DNA of 64,000 nt from Pedobacter lusitanus. Lineage in GTDB: Bacteria > Bacteroidota > Bacteroidia > Sphingobacteriales > Sphingobacteriaceae. The notes below the pieces were generated by a model. The model was given only the letters and a program-made list of their open reading frames with translations, made no database searches and was not told the origin of the DNA. Both the position numbers and the translations under genes were made by a program. This document shows, piece after piece, positions 23,844 to 32,995 of the stretch. Where the stretch lies: contig NZ_CP157278.1 of assembly GCF_040026395.1 (NCBI RefSeq), positions 4,650,001 through 4,714,000 on the forward strand, read 5' to 3'. Numbering within the stretch: the first letter of the stretch is position 1; each line of letters begins with the position of its first letter.

Positions 23844-24782
23844 ATGTCAATATTAAACACATCGCTTTGCAGCTCCAACGGAGCTAATACAGGCGTTTCA
23901 GATTGCCCAGTTGACGTTAAGCTGCTTCAGTTCTTAATTGCTGTACCTAGTAATTTCGAGTTGACTGAGGTACAAATGGCTTCACCAGAAACGGTAATGG
24001 CAGCTTTAAGGGCGGCACTTATTAACGATAATCCTTCATTAAGAATTTATCCTTTTCCAGTACAGGTAACATTTACAGACAATTCCACAGACGCGGCTTT
24101 CCAAACTTTTGGCAGCGGATCTCTGGCTCCTGTAAATGATGGTATGTATGATTGGACGTTCCAGTTTACCAAAGGCGGGCTATGTTTGAGCAATAAACTC
24201 AGAAAGTTCAACGGCAATAGCAATCAGAAGTTTTTAGTAGTAGACGGTCAGGGGATGCTGTATGGAACTAAAGTAGGCACATCCTTAAAAGGCATCCCGG
24301 CAAACTATATTTTTACTGATAAACTTAAAGCAGCCACCTATGAAACGGCTACTATTTATGCTTATCGTGTGAACTTTATGCCTACATACTTCAATGAGAA
24401 TATTGCTTTTTTAAAGCTAAATCTAGTTGATCTGTTAGGATTAAACGGTCTACAAGATATTGTAATTTCTAATGCGGCCCCAAGAGTAACCAATGTTATA
24501 AAAGTAAAGCTTACAACTGGATGCGCAGGTATTGACATGTATGATTTATACTCAACTGAACTGGCAGCCGTAGGAAACTTCGTAGTAACTGAAGCCGGCA
24601 AGAACATTACGATTACTTCTGTGGCTGCAGATCCTAATTCAAAATCGTTTACTATTACTCTTGATGCAACTGATCCAGATTATAGTGTAGCAGGGCCATT
24701 TATCGTAAGTACCGCGCCAGTTTCTGTACTTACTGCTGCTGGTGTTGTAGGTTACGAAGGTAAACCGTTAACTGTAGCCTAA
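23844..24782 (+). CDS. Candidate major tail tube protein
   Basis: 312 aa, beta-rich with low charge, no membrane segment. Size, composition and place (between connectors and tape measure module) suit a tail-tube protein with an added Ig-like C-terminal part (VTEAGKNITITSVAADPNSKSFTITLDATDPDY). A decoration or baseplate role remains possible. Its TAA overlaps the following ATG. Confidence 0.55.
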   Translation: MSILNTSLCSSNGANTGVSDCPVDVKLLQFLIAVPSNFELTEVQMASPETVMAALRAALINDNPSLRIYPFPVQVTFTDNSTDAAFQTFGSGSLAPVNDGMYDWTFQFTKGGLCLSNKLRKFNGNSNQKFLVVDGQGMLYGTKVGTSLKGIPANYIFTDKLKAATYETATIYAYRVNFMPTYFNENIAFLKLNLVDLLGLNGLQDIVISNAAPRVTNVIKVKLTTGCAGIDMYDLYSTELAAVGNFVVTEAGKNITITSVAADPNSKSFTITLDATDPDYSVAGPFIVSTAPVSVLTAAGVVGYEGKPLTVA

Positions 24783-24946
24783 TGAGACACGAGCCGGGAG
24801 AAGTTGGGTTCAATAAAGAATGGGCTTTAAAAGCGGGCAAGGAAAAGTTCTTGAAACACTTTAAGGACATATACCCCTTGCGTGATTTAGTTGCTGAGTG
24901 GGATAAGATCTCACCACCCAAAAAGGAAGAAAAGGTTAAGAGGTAG
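24782..24946 (+). CDS. Hypothetical 54-aa protein
   Basis: 54 aa, start codon overlapping the previous stop (TAATG), strongly basic and helical (FNKEWALKAGKEKFLKHFKDIYPLRDLVAEWDKI). Last gene of this operon before a terminator. May be a tail assembly factor; unknown. Confidence 0.6.
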   Translation: MRHEPGEVGFNKEWALKAGKEKFLKHFKDIYPLRDLVAEWDKISPPKKEEKVKR

Positions 24947-24974
24947 GTTTTTTCATATGGTAGTTTAGATTGGA

Positions 24975-25007
24975 GGTGTTGTTCTTGGATGAGGCAACAC
25001 CTTTTTT
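24975..25007 (+). terminator. Rho-independent terminator of the head operon
   Basis: GGTGTTG (24975-24981) pairs with CAACACC (24995-25001), followed by six T's. It closes the head/tail-tube operon and separates it from hemF. Confidence 0.82.
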
Positions 25008-25020
25008 AATTTATAAAACC

Positions 25021-25028
25021 TAACTTTG
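25021..25028 (+). promoter_or_regulatory. hemF promoter -7 box
   Basis: TAACTTTG matches the Bacteroidota -7 consensus TAnnTTTG, 21 nt before the hemF ATG. The -33 element is weak and overlaps the upstream terminator tail. It gives hemF an own start, independent of the phage late promoter. Confidence 0.65.
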
Positions 25029-25049
25029 GCCCCGTATATTCACTTAGCG

Positions 25050-25946
25050 ATGATGTTAAAAGATAAAGTTGTAGAAGCATATAAGAAGATCCAGGACGAA
25101 ATTAGCCAGACATTGGCGCGTGTTGACGGTAAAGGAGAGTTTGAAGAAGAGATCTGGACCAGAGAGGGTGGGGGCGGTGGGCGTACACGCGTTTTTCAGC
25201 ATGGAAATGTAATTGAAAAAGGTGGAGTTAATTTCTCTGCTGTATATGGTAAATTACCGGAGGCCGTAAAAAAAGCTTTCAAAGTCGATAATGATGAGTT
25301 TTTTGCTACTGGTGTTTCTATCGTAATTCATCCTTCCAATCCTTTTGTACCTATTATTCATATGAACATCCGTTATTTTGAAATGGATGAACAGACCAGA
25401 TGGTTTGGGGGTGGTATAGATTTAACCCCGCATTATGTTATTGATAATGACGTGCGTTTTTTTCATCATTTACTCAAACAAACCTGTGATGAATTTGACA
25501 CTTCATTTTATCCGAAGTTTAAAAAACAGGCAGATGATTATTTCTATATTAAACACAGGGAAGAAACCCGCGGAGTAGGCGGTATATTTTATGACAGACT
25601 AAAACCGGAGAATACCGGTCTTGACTGGGATCAGTTGTTCAATTTTTCTCTTGCTGTAGGAAATTCCTTCCTTCCTGCGTATACTGAGCTGATTGAAAGA
25701 AACAGAAATACTGCCTTTACAGCTGCTCAGCAGGAGTGGCAATACGTAAGAAGAAGCCGTTATGCTGAATTTAATCTGGTCTATGATTCGGGTACAAAGT
25801 TCGGTTTGGAGACAAACGGAAGAATCGAATCTATCCTAATGAGCTTACCACCAATGGCAAAGTGGATCTATAACCACCAACCCGCTGAAAACAGTCCAGA
25901 GGCTGCAACTCTAACCAGGTTAATAAAAGGTATAGACTGGGCTTAA
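25050..25946 (+). CDS. hemF: Oxygen-dependent coproporphyrinogen III oxidase
   Basis: 298 aa from ATG 25050 (25053 equally possible), full length for HemF. Signatures: WTREGGGGGRTRVFQ, IHPSNPFVPIIHMNIRYFEM, FGGGIDLTPHY, FHHLLKQTCDEFD, RGVGGIFYD and YAEFNLVYDSGTKFGLETNGRIESILMSLPP. It converts coproporphyrinogen III to protoporphyrinogen IX with O2, a late step of haem synthesis, in the cytoplasm. It stands alone inside a phage structural region, between a terminator and its own promoter upstream and a hairpin downstream, i.e. it looks like a phage 'moron' or a captured host gene. No residue loss is seen, so it should be active. Confidence 0.95.
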   Translation: MMLKDKVVEAYKKIQDEISQTLARVDGKGEFEEEIWTREGGGGGRTRVFQHGNVIEKGGVNFSAVYGKLPEAVKKAFKVDNDEFFATGVSIVIHPSNPFVPIIHMNIRYFEMDEQTRWFGGGIDLTPHYVIDNDVRFFHHLLKQTCDEFDTSFYPKFKKQADDYFYIKHREETRGVGGIFYDRLKPENTGLDWDQLFNFSLAVGNSFLPAYTELIERNRNTAFTAAQQEWQYVRRSRYAEFNLVYDSGTKFGLETNGRIESILMSLPPMAKWIYNHQPAENSPEAATLTRLIKGIDWA

Positions 25947-25966
25947 CATGTTTTTTAAGCCCAGTC
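25935..25966. terminator. Bidirectional terminator between hemF and the 25968 gene
   Basis: A 12-bp perfect stem: GACTGGGCTTAA (25935-25946) with TTAAGCCCAGTC (25955-25966), T-rich loop and a TTT tail. The hemF stop codon is inside the left arm. It can serve both convergent genes. Confidence 0.8.
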
Positions 25967-25967
25967 T

Positions 25968-26363
25968 TTATGATTTAAGTTTTAAATCTTCACCGGTTAA
26001 AGCAAATATTAAGTTTTGTAATTGATGAACATACTTACACTCCCCGAAAATGCCGGTTCCTTCTGCACGCCATTGCAGTGCAATCCCAACTTCCATAGTT
26101 TTAGGATCTATAGTTACTTGAATGTTATTACCTGCTTGATAGGATAGGTAGTAGCCATCATAAACCCCCTCGTCATCTTTTATAAAGCCTAATCTAATAC
26201 ATGTCGATTTTGTTAAGGGGATTGCAGTAGCTTGCCATTCCTTTTCAAAATTACCAGAGAATGTAATATTATCCTTTGTCAGCTCAATCACTTCGATAAT
26301 CTGCCCGGTTTTCTCTTCCATGAAAAGATTTCCGAGTCTTAACTCTGTAGGGTTGATTTCCAT
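25968..26363 (-). CDS. Hypothetical protein common in Bacteroidota accessory DNA
   Basis: 131 aa. The start INPTELRLGNLFMEEKTGQIIEVIELTKDNITF and the end ECKYVHQLQNLIFALTGEDLKL follow the 'ELRIGNxV...VHQLQNLYFALTGEEL' pattern of a widespread Bacteroidota phage/plasmid family of unknown function. Transcribed against the late genes and convergent with hemF, so the two form a small accessory island within the structural region. Confidence 0.75.
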   Translation of the reverse strand: MEINPTELRLGNLFMEEKTGQIIEVIELTKDNITFSGNFEKEWQATAIPLTKSTCIRLGFIKDDEGVYDGYYLSYQAGNNIQVTIDPKTMEVGIALQWRAEGTGIFGECKYVHQLQNLIFALTGEDLKLKS

Positions 26364-26478
26364 AATAAATAAAAAAGCTGCTATCTAAATCAGCGGTGGA
26401 AGACGCCAATCCAAACAACAGCAATTATAAGATTTTTATTCCGCTTCCACTCGGATAAGTCAAATGTAATATTATATT

Positions 26479-26520
26479 TATAACAATGTGTTATAATTGT
26501 TATATTTTATTTTAAATTTG
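26479..26520 (+). promoter_or_regulatory. Three-heptamer operator, copy 3, with -7 box
   Basis: TATAACA-ATG-TGTTATA-AT-TGTTATA at 26479-26504 (perfect heptamers), then TAAATTTG at 26513-26520, only 5 nt before the ATG at 26526. No -33 TTG at the right distance. It starts the tail operon after the hemF island. Confidence 0.75.
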
Positions 26521-26525
26521 TATAG

Positions 26526-26972
26526 ATGACAATAGAAGGAATGCTAAATAAAGTAAAATCAATTGATCTGCCAAATGCGGTTCCTGATATTATTATGCAA
26601 ACCAAAGCCGATATGATATTGCTCAACCAGATACAACTGTATAATCATGGTATAGATGCAAACGGCAATCTCCTGACCCCCTATAAAAGTGATTCTTACG
26701 CAAGGAAAAAGTTTTCGAGGAATCCGGGGCCAGGGTTTGGCCAACCCGACTTGAAAGATACTGGTGAATTCTATCAGGACTACACACTGTCAGCAAACCG
26801 TACGGATTATGAATTGGATTCAAGTAATATGAAGTCCTCTGCATTAAAAAAACACTATGGTGACGCCATATTTGGGCTAACTAAGGATAATAAAAAGGTT
26901 TACGCTTTAGGCGTATTTTATTCGGCCATTCAGCGGTATATAACATTTAAAACTGGTTTAACATTTAGATAA
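26526..26972 (+). CDS. Probable minor tail / head-tail joining protein
   Basis: 148 aa. Helical start, then QIQLYNHGIDANGNLLTPYKSDSYARKKFSRNPGPGFGQPDLKDTGEFYQDY, a layout known from phage tail completion proteins (the G-x-L-x-P-Y-K and D-L-x-x-T-G-x-F motifs). First gene of the tail operon under operator copy 3. Confidence 0.62.
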   Translation: MTIEGMLNKVKSIDLPNAVPDIIMQTKADMILLNQIQLYNHGIDANGNLLTPYKSDSYARKKFSRNPGPGFGQPDLKDTGEFYQDYTLSANRTDYELDSSNMKSSALKKHYGDAIFGLTKDNKKVYALGVFYSAIQRYITFKTGLTFR

Positions 26973-26973
26973 T

Positions 26974-27246
26974 ATGAATATTATTTACATAATACTTGCC
27001 TTAATTGGTGCTTTAGCAATTGGGTTTATTGGCTGGCTTTGGTACTTGTCAATACCGAAAAAAATGTCACTTGATGAGATGAAGGTTCGTGTTAGGTCTT
27101 TACGTAAAACTTATTGGTCATTCTCAGAATTGGAGCGCAATACTCAGTTAGGTAAGACTGTATTTAAGTCAATCATGTATCTAGAAAGAAAGATTTCTGA
27201 AGCTGAAAAGTTAGAATTTAATGAGCGACTGTCTGATGTTAAGTAA
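26974..27246 (+). CDS. Small membrane protein in the tail operon
   Basis: 90 aa. Residues 4-25 are a hydrophobic span (IYIILALIGALAIGFIGWLWYL), followed by a basic helical cytoplasmic part. A membrane protein here is unusual between tail genes; it could aid DNA entry or lysis timing. Overlaps the next gene. Confidence 0.6.
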   Translation: MNIIYIILALIGALAIGFIGWLWYLSIPKKMSLDEMKVRVRSLRKTYWSFSELERNTQLGKTVFKSIMYLERKISEAEKLEFNERLSDVK

Positions 27247-27838
27247 CCGAAAAATATATAGCTCTTGTAGTGACTTACCACTATACAACTTTATAAAGAT
27301 AGTTGTGACCGAGGATCATGCGTATCTGTATTCAGAGCCTAAAAAGCCATGGAATAAAAACGTTAATCTGGAAGAGGCTTGGCAAACTATTTTCGATGAG
27401 TATACGACCCTTACGAACGATACAAGGGGTCAACATGTATTCTCTTTAATCAAAGAGATTACAGTGCTTAACAGTAAGCTATATGTAATTCAACAGGCAG
27501 TCAGTTTTCTTGCCCGGCAATTTGATGTCAGGTTGTGTGATATGCTCCGGTCAATGGGCTTCATGTTTCAGTATAACCCTGAATCAATGGATAAGGATTT
27601 AAAAATGACCATATCTACTGCTAAATCATTGCTTATGAGCCGGGCAGAAGCTCAGGCAGAGTTTGACAAACTGGATAATGATGCAGGTAAAGCAACTGAA
27701 AAGGATTATGATGCCTTAATAGCTCAGTTAAGCAAGTTTCTGGGCTTCTGGATTAATGCCAAAGAATCAACGGTAATGAACTTTATCAATTACCTGGAAA
27801 TGTTTAAGCAGGAAAATAAACCGCAGGCAAATGGCTAA
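27236..27838 (+). CDS. Hypothetical tail protein (assembly chaperone position)
   Basis: 200 aa from ATG 27236 (27221 possible, larger overlap). Helical and soluble. It lies directly before the tape measure gene with an 8-nt overlap, the place where tail assembly chaperones are found; a frameshift product was looked for and not seen. No motif confirms it. Confidence 0.6.
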   Translation: MLSNRKIYSSCSDLPLYNFIKIVVTEDHAYLYSEPKKPWNKNVNLEEAWQTIFDEYTTLTNDTRGQHVFSLIKEITVLNSKLYVIQQAVSFLARQFDVRLCDMLRSMGFMFQYNPESMDKDLKMTISTAKSLLMSRAEAQAEFDKLDNDAGKATEKDYDALIAQLSKFLGFWINAKESTVMNFINYLEMFKQENKPQANG

Positions 27839-30800
27839 CGAACAGAAAATAAATGAAATAATTGACCAGAAAGCATATGATCAGCTTAAAAAGCTTGAAG
27901 AAGAGCTGGGAATTGTTGTAAAAGTATTATCAGATGCTATTTTGGCCGCTGAAAAGTTAAATTCAGTAATTGCCAGTAGTAAGACAGTAGGGGAATTAAA
28001 CAAGGCTATTGCGCAGCAGCAAATATTAGCCAACAAAGTGGCCATTTCAGCTAAGCAAGTAGAGGTTGCGGAATTCAAGAAACAGCAAGTTTATGCAAAA
28101 GCAGCAATTGATAATGAAAAAAGAGCGGCAAAGGATGCCTTAGCAGCAGAAAAGGCAATTAAAGCAGATGCCGAAAGAGTTGCGTCTATAGAAAAGAAGA
28201 CTAAAACTGTAATTTCAAATTCTCAGGCAGAAGTTGACGCCTATAATAATGCTATTGACGGATCTGCAAGATTAAAGACTGCTGTAACAGAAGAACAAGA
28301 GCTTGAAGCACAAGTAGCGTCCAGCCTTACGGCCTTAAGTTTAGCCAGAGGAACTAATACCGAAGAGGTTAAAAAAAATACAGAAGCAACTAGGGTTAAT
28401 ACACTTACGAAAAAGCAACAAGCATTTCTGCTTGCCGAGGAAAAATTCAACATACAACGAAGTACTGCTGAATTAAAAAACCAAGTAAGAGAGCAAAATG
28501 CAGTAAAAGGTTCACTAGAACAGAGGCGAGCCGCTCTCATCAGGTTAAATACAATATTTGACAATCAAAGTCCAACAGAGCGCGCTTCGGCTGCAGGGCA
28601 ACGACTACAAAAAATACTAGGAGGGCTTGACGAGCAAGTTAAAACTCTAGAAAAGTCAACGGGTAGAAGTCAGCGTAATGTTGGTAATTATGGATCTGGA
28701 ATTTCTTCGGCATACAATGGATTGGTGAAAATCGCTAACATATTGCCAGGCGTAGGAATTGGAACTATAGTTGGTTTTGCCACTGAGCCAATTATAAAAT
28801 ACATTTCATCATTGGATTTATTTGCTAAGAAAATAGATCAGTTGCTGGCAACTCGTAAAATGCTTAATGATGTTAATTTGAAGGGCGCACAAAATGCACA
28901 ATTAGAAATAGTTCAACTAAAAACGCTTTATGATGCATCTCAAAATGTTTCGTTTTCTATTAGGGATAGAAACAAATATATTGATGATCTGCAAAAAAAA
29001 TATCCGGATTATTTAGGCAACATCAGCAATGAAGATTTCAGGGCAGGGAAAGCTGCTGATGCTTACAATAGGTTGTCAGTATCCATTATTGCAACTGCAA
29101 GAGCAAGAGCGTCTCAGGATAAAATAGCAGAAAACGCAAGCCGTCAACTTGATGACGAACAACAGATGACGGATTTGCAAGCAGAACAAATTAAGAATAG
29201 GATTAAACTAAAAGAGTTATCTCGTCAAGCGTCTCAGACACCTGTTTCATCAGCTAGTTCAACAGGCGCAAGCACTACTAACATAGTATCTGAAACAGAA
29301 CTATATAAGGCGAAAAAGCTAGTTGAAGATACTGATAGAAGAATTTATAATTTAGCCACAGACCGTGAAATTTTAGGGAAAAGAAACCTAGCTCTAGAAC
29401 AAAATATTACCAAACAGATATTAGCTGGGGCGGTAATTACTGATGATTCAAATAAAAATGAAAAAAAGCAAAGGATAGACACATCCGCAATAGATACTCA
29501 AAAAGCAAAAGTAATTGCAGAGCGGGACGCTCAAAAGGCTATAGTTGAAAATGAAAAAGCATCATATGTTGAAAGGTTTGCTGCTCTTCAAAATTTCTCC
29601 AACTTAAGTAAACAAGTAAACGACCTGACAGAACAGGAAAAGATTAAAAAAGCCAGAGGATCTGCCGGTCTCATTGCTCAGGCAAGAGCTGAAGAGGCTA
29701 CTGCAAATCAAAAAGTTGACATTGAAGTCAATAAGCAAAGAATTAAGTTAACTGATGAAGCTAACAAGGCTATTCTTGATTTATTTACTAAGCAGGAGCA
29801 AGATGAAATATTAGCAATTCGTGAAGGCAACAGCGAAAAGTTGCAGCAGATTGAACAATATCGTGCTGAGGCGGCCCAAGCTTTAGCAGAACAATATGCA
29901 GCCGGAATCATTACCAAAAAGCAATATGATTCGCAGTTGCTTGAAATTGACAATCAATCGTCGGCCGAATCTATTCAAATTCAAATTGATGCTATTAAAA
30001 AAGTAATTGATTTAGAAAAAAACTACTTGGGGGCGGGTATTGGCGCAAATAAAGCTATTGCAGACGACGAGAAGAAACTTGCTCAACTTCAAATTGAATT
30101 AAGCAAAAAAACTACTGATGCCAAGATAAAGGATTTAGAAAAAACAGCTGAACGCAATAAACAGCTTAATGCGTCTCTTATGCAGCTGGGTCAAGAGGTA
30201 TTTAATTTTGGTGTTCAGCTCGGAAATGCAACTTACGAACGTAGGCTTAACGAGATACAGGGCGAAATGGACGCTGCCGACAAGAAAAAACAAGCAGACA
30301 TCGAGCAGGTAAACAGTAGTGTTGACACTGAAGCTGAAAAGGCTGATAAAATTGCAATTATAAATGCAAGGGCCGACGCACAACAGCAAGTATTAGAAAA
30401 AAGAAAAAGAGATGAGCAATTAAGGCAAGCCAAATTCCAAAAAGCAGCTAACATTTTTCAGATAGCCGGAAACACTGCAGTGGCCGTTATGAAAACATAT
30501 TCTGAATTTGGGTTCCCCTTCGGTATTCCTTTGGCTATTGCTCAGGCAGCTATTGGAGCTGTCCAGATTGCTACCGTACTAGCAACACCTCTACCTAAAT
30601 ATTATACCGGTACTGATAATTCCAAAGAGGGTCTTGCCTGGACAGATGAATTAGGGCCAGAATTATACATTGAGCCAGACGGAAATACTTTCATAGGGAG
30701 CAATAAGCCAAATATTAAAGATTTAAAAGCGGGAACTAAGATCATTCCTCATGATGAGCTTGTCAGAATGGTGGCCAAGCCGGATTTATTGTTAAATCAA

Positions 30801-30974
30801 ACCACAAAAGTTGACTTGTTGCCACTACAAAACACTATAGTAAATGGTAACGAAAAACTTATTAAAGCGATAAATAACATAAAACAACCTGTACAAAGAA
30901 ATAGTAAACGTGGATTCTTAGCAGATAGTGAAAGGATTTCATCAATGAACGAATATATAAAACGTAACTTTTAA
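27831..30974 (+). CDS. Tape measure protein
   Basis: 1047 aa, the longest gene of the prophage. Long Ala/Lys/Glu-rich coiled coils (residues about 1-270 and 540-860), a hydrophobic stretch at about 300-325 (GVGIGTIVGFATEPIIKYISSLDLF), then a C-terminal region AAIGAVQIATVLATPLPKYYTGTDNSKEGLAWTDELGPELY seen in Bacteroidota tape measure proteins. It sets tail length and exits during DNA injection; expected tail about 150 nm from the protein length (0.15 nm per residue, a rule of thumb). Ends overlapping the next gene by 1 nt. Confidence 0.9.
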   Translation: MANEQKINEIIDQKAYDQLKKLEEELGIVVKVLSDAILAAEKLNSVIASSKTVGELNKAIAQQQILANKVAISAKQVEVAEFKKQQVYAKAAIDNEKRAAKDALAAEKAIKADAERVASIEKKTKTVISNSQAEVDAYNNAIDGSARLKTAVTEEQELEAQVASSLTALSLARGTNTEEVKKNTEATRVNTLTKKQQAFLLAEEKFNIQRSTAELKNQVREQNAVKGSLEQRRAALIRLNTIFDNQSPTERASAAGQRLQKILGGLDEQVKTLEKSTGRSQRNVGNYGSGISSAYNGLVKIANILPGVGIGTIVGFATEPIIKYISSLDLFAKKIDQLLATRKMLNDVNLKGAQNAQLEIVQLKTLYDASQNVSFSIRDRNKYIDDLQKKYPDYLGNISNEDFRAGKAADAYNRLSVSIIATARARASQDKIAENASRQLDDEQQMTDLQAEQIKNRIKLKELSRQASQTPVSSASSTGASTTNIVSETELYKAKKLVEDTDRRIYNLATDREILGKRNLALEQNITKQILAGAVITDDSNKNEKKQRIDTSAIDTQKAKVIAERDAQKAIVENEKASYVERFAALQNFSNLSKQVNDLTEQEKIKKARGSAGLIAQARAEEATANQKVDIEVNKQRIKLTDEANKAILDLFTKQEQDEILAIREGNSEKLQQIEQYRAEAAQALAEQYAAGIITKKQYDSQLLEIDNQSSAESIQIQIDAIKKVIDLEKNYLGAGIGANKAIADDEKKLAQLQIELSKKTTDAKIKDLEKTAERNKQLNASLMQLGQEVFNFGVQLGNATYERRLNEIQGEMDAADKKKQADIEQVNSSVDTEAEKADKIAIINARADAQQQVLEKRKRDEQLRQAKFQKAANIFQIAGNTAVAVMKTYSEFGFPFGIPLAIAQAAIGAVQIATVLATPLPKYYTGTDNSKEGLAWTDELGPELYIEPDGNTFIGSNKPNIKDLKAGTKIIPHDELVRMVAKPDLLLNQTTKVDLLPLQNTIVNGNEKLIKAINNIKQPVQRNSKRGFLADSERISSMNEYIKRNF

Positions 30975-32995
30975 TGGGAGCACAGCCAAATGATTTTAGA
31001 TACTTCTTAACCCTCGATAATAATCGAACGGAAATAATCTTTGCCCCTGATGGATGGGACAAAGATACTACAGTAACCTATAAGCGTAGTGAAGATTACT
31101 TCGGTTTGATAAGATCCCTTGCTCTGCCTTTACAATTTGTCTTAGATGGGGCTACTATTTTAAGGCAAGCATTTTATAAATATGGCATTGAGGCGGAGGT
31201 TAGAATAGAAGTTGAAGTTTTAAACAAGGCAAGCTGGCAATACAAACCTTTTTTCAGAGGTGATATTGATTTTTCGAAATTTGAAGATTTAAAAGATCAT
31301 GTTAGTGTAACGTTGATGGAAAGCGGTGCTACTCGTAATATTAAGGCTTTTGAAGGGGTGAAGTATGAATATGAATTGCGCGGATCCGATATAGTTGATA
31401 TTGTGTTGCCTGGCATTGGGTTTTCTGAAAAATCCACCTACTTTTTTAGCCCAACGGAAGGCAGGGCTACTAGAAGAATTCCAGCAATGCCGATTATTAC
31501 CAACGGTTTTTCTTCGCAATATGTATTAGCGCAAGGTGTTGATGGTGGAGATATAAATGATGACGGATTTAATAACTCGAATGGGTGGTTTGTAAAGGGA
31601 AATAGACCCGAAGTTATTAATCTAAATATAGTAGGAAGAATTAAAGGCTTTGCAACAAAGACAATAGTTACAGGAGGAAGTATTCAAAATTTCACTATAG
31701 AGATTAGAAATGATTCCGGCTCTTTTGTACAGGTATTGTACACCAGTCCTTCAATGGGATTAAGGGATGATGAAAGAGTTGATTTTGATGTAAATATCAA
31801 TTTGACATTTTCTATTAGTAATAATGAAAGATTATTTTTTTATATCAGACCAGATCCAAATGACCCGCCTAGGACATTGGTGACATTTGTGCAGGAAGGT
31901 GATATTACTGTGTCATATGCAACAACTTCACCGCCTTCAATTTGTAAAGGTATTCCTGCAATTAATCTTTATAAAAGAATTATGGCAAGAATCACACCCG
32001 GTACACAAGTTGAATCTTTTATGCTTTCTAATAATTGGAAAAACTTAATATTTACATGTGGTGATGGAATCAGAGAGGTTGGTGGAGCTAAACTATCTAT
32101 TGCATGGAAAGATTTTTATAAAACATTCAACGGTCTTGAGCATGCTGCTTTTGGGCTTGAAAACGGTGTAGCTCGGCTTGAATCTGGGGCGTATTTTGCC
32201 AGAAATATTGAAATTATAAATATAAGCAATGTTAAAGATTTTAAATTAACCGCTGCAGAGTCTTTTGTTTTTAATTCGGTAAAAATAGGATACGAAGATG
32301 GTAACACGGATAATAAGGACGGTCGTGAAGAGTATAATTCGGGCCAGATCTGGGCAATGCCAAGTACACGGATTCAAAAACAACAGGATTGGATCTCGCC
32401 AACAAGGGCCGATCAATTTGGAATTGAAAAATTAAGGTTAGATTATAACATCATTAAAAACACAAGCGATACTAGCAGCGACAACGATGTATTTATGGTT
32501 GAATGTTTTAAAGATGGAGATAGTTACAGGCCAATATTAGGATCTTCTTATTCGCACATTGAAGACTTGATTTCTAAAGACTCAGCTTATAATCTTAATT
32601 TAACGCCTAAAAAGAACCTGCTGCGCCATGCTCCATATCTGAGATCGATGCTTGACAAGCTGGATACAAGGTATATTAATTTCGGATCTGGCGACAAGAA
32701 CACAGCATTATTGACAATCAAAGACGGTGTAAGGGTAAAGGAGAATGAAAACATACCAATATCATCATTAAGCGGTAAATACTTTCTCCCATACATAGCA
32801 ACATTCACGGCTAAACTGCCGGTAAATTCCATGTGGTTAATAGACAAAATGCCTTTTGGCTATGTGTCATTCACATGGAATGATGTTAAGCTGAAAGGGT
32901 ACATTCTTGAAATATCTGTTGATATAGCCAAGAATACTGAACAGGAATTCAAATTACTGTTAACCAATGATAATGACTTACAAAACTTAGTATAA
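30974..32995 (+). CDS. Probable distal tail / baseplate protein
   Basis: 673 aa, beta-rich. Directly follows the tape measure gene (1-nt overlap), the place of distal tail and tail hub proteins. Starts MGAQPNDFRYFLTLDNNRTEIIFAPDGWDKDTTVTYKRSEDYFGLIRSL, a start seen in Bacteroidota phage baseplate proteins. No catalytic motif. Likely connects tail tip to the receptor-binding proteins. Confidence 0.68.
   Translation: MGAQPNDFRYFLTLDNNRTEIIFAPDGWDKDTTVTYKRSEDYFGLIRSLALPLQFVLDGATILRQAFYKYGIEAEVRIEVEVLNKASWQYKPFFRGDIDFSKFEDLKDHVSVTLMESGATRNIKAFEGVKYEYELRGSDIVDIVLPGIGFSEKSTYFFSPTEGRATRRIPAMPIITNGFSSQYVLAQGVDGGDINDDGFNNSNGWFVKGNRPEVINLNIVGRIKGFATKTIVTGGSIQNFTIEIRNDSGSFVQVLYTSPSMGLRDDERVDFDVNINLTFSISNNERLFFYIRPDPNDPPRTLVTFVQEGDITVSYATTSPPSICKGIPAINLYKRIMARITPGTQVESFMLSNNWKNLIFTCGDGIREVGGAKLSIAWKDFYKTFNGLEHAAFGLENGVARLESGAYFARNIEIINISNVKDFKLTAAESFVFNSVKIGYEDGNTDNKDGREEYNSGQIWAMPSTRIQKQQDWISPTRADQFGIEKLRLDYNIIKNTSDTSSDNDVFMVECFKDGDSYRPILGSSYSHIEDLISKDSAYNLNLTPKKNLLRHAPYLRSMLDKLDTRYINFGSGDKNTALLTIKDGVRVKENENIPISSLSGKYFLPYIATFTAKLPVNSMWLIDKMPFGYVSFTWNDVKLKGYILEISVDIAKNTEQEFKLLLTNDNDLQNLV

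Noticed and set aside
27881..30454. Several leftward open frames inside the tape measure gene
   Set aside because: Shadows of Ala/Glu/Lys-rich coiled-coil codons; Ser/Leu/Cys-rich and without starts.
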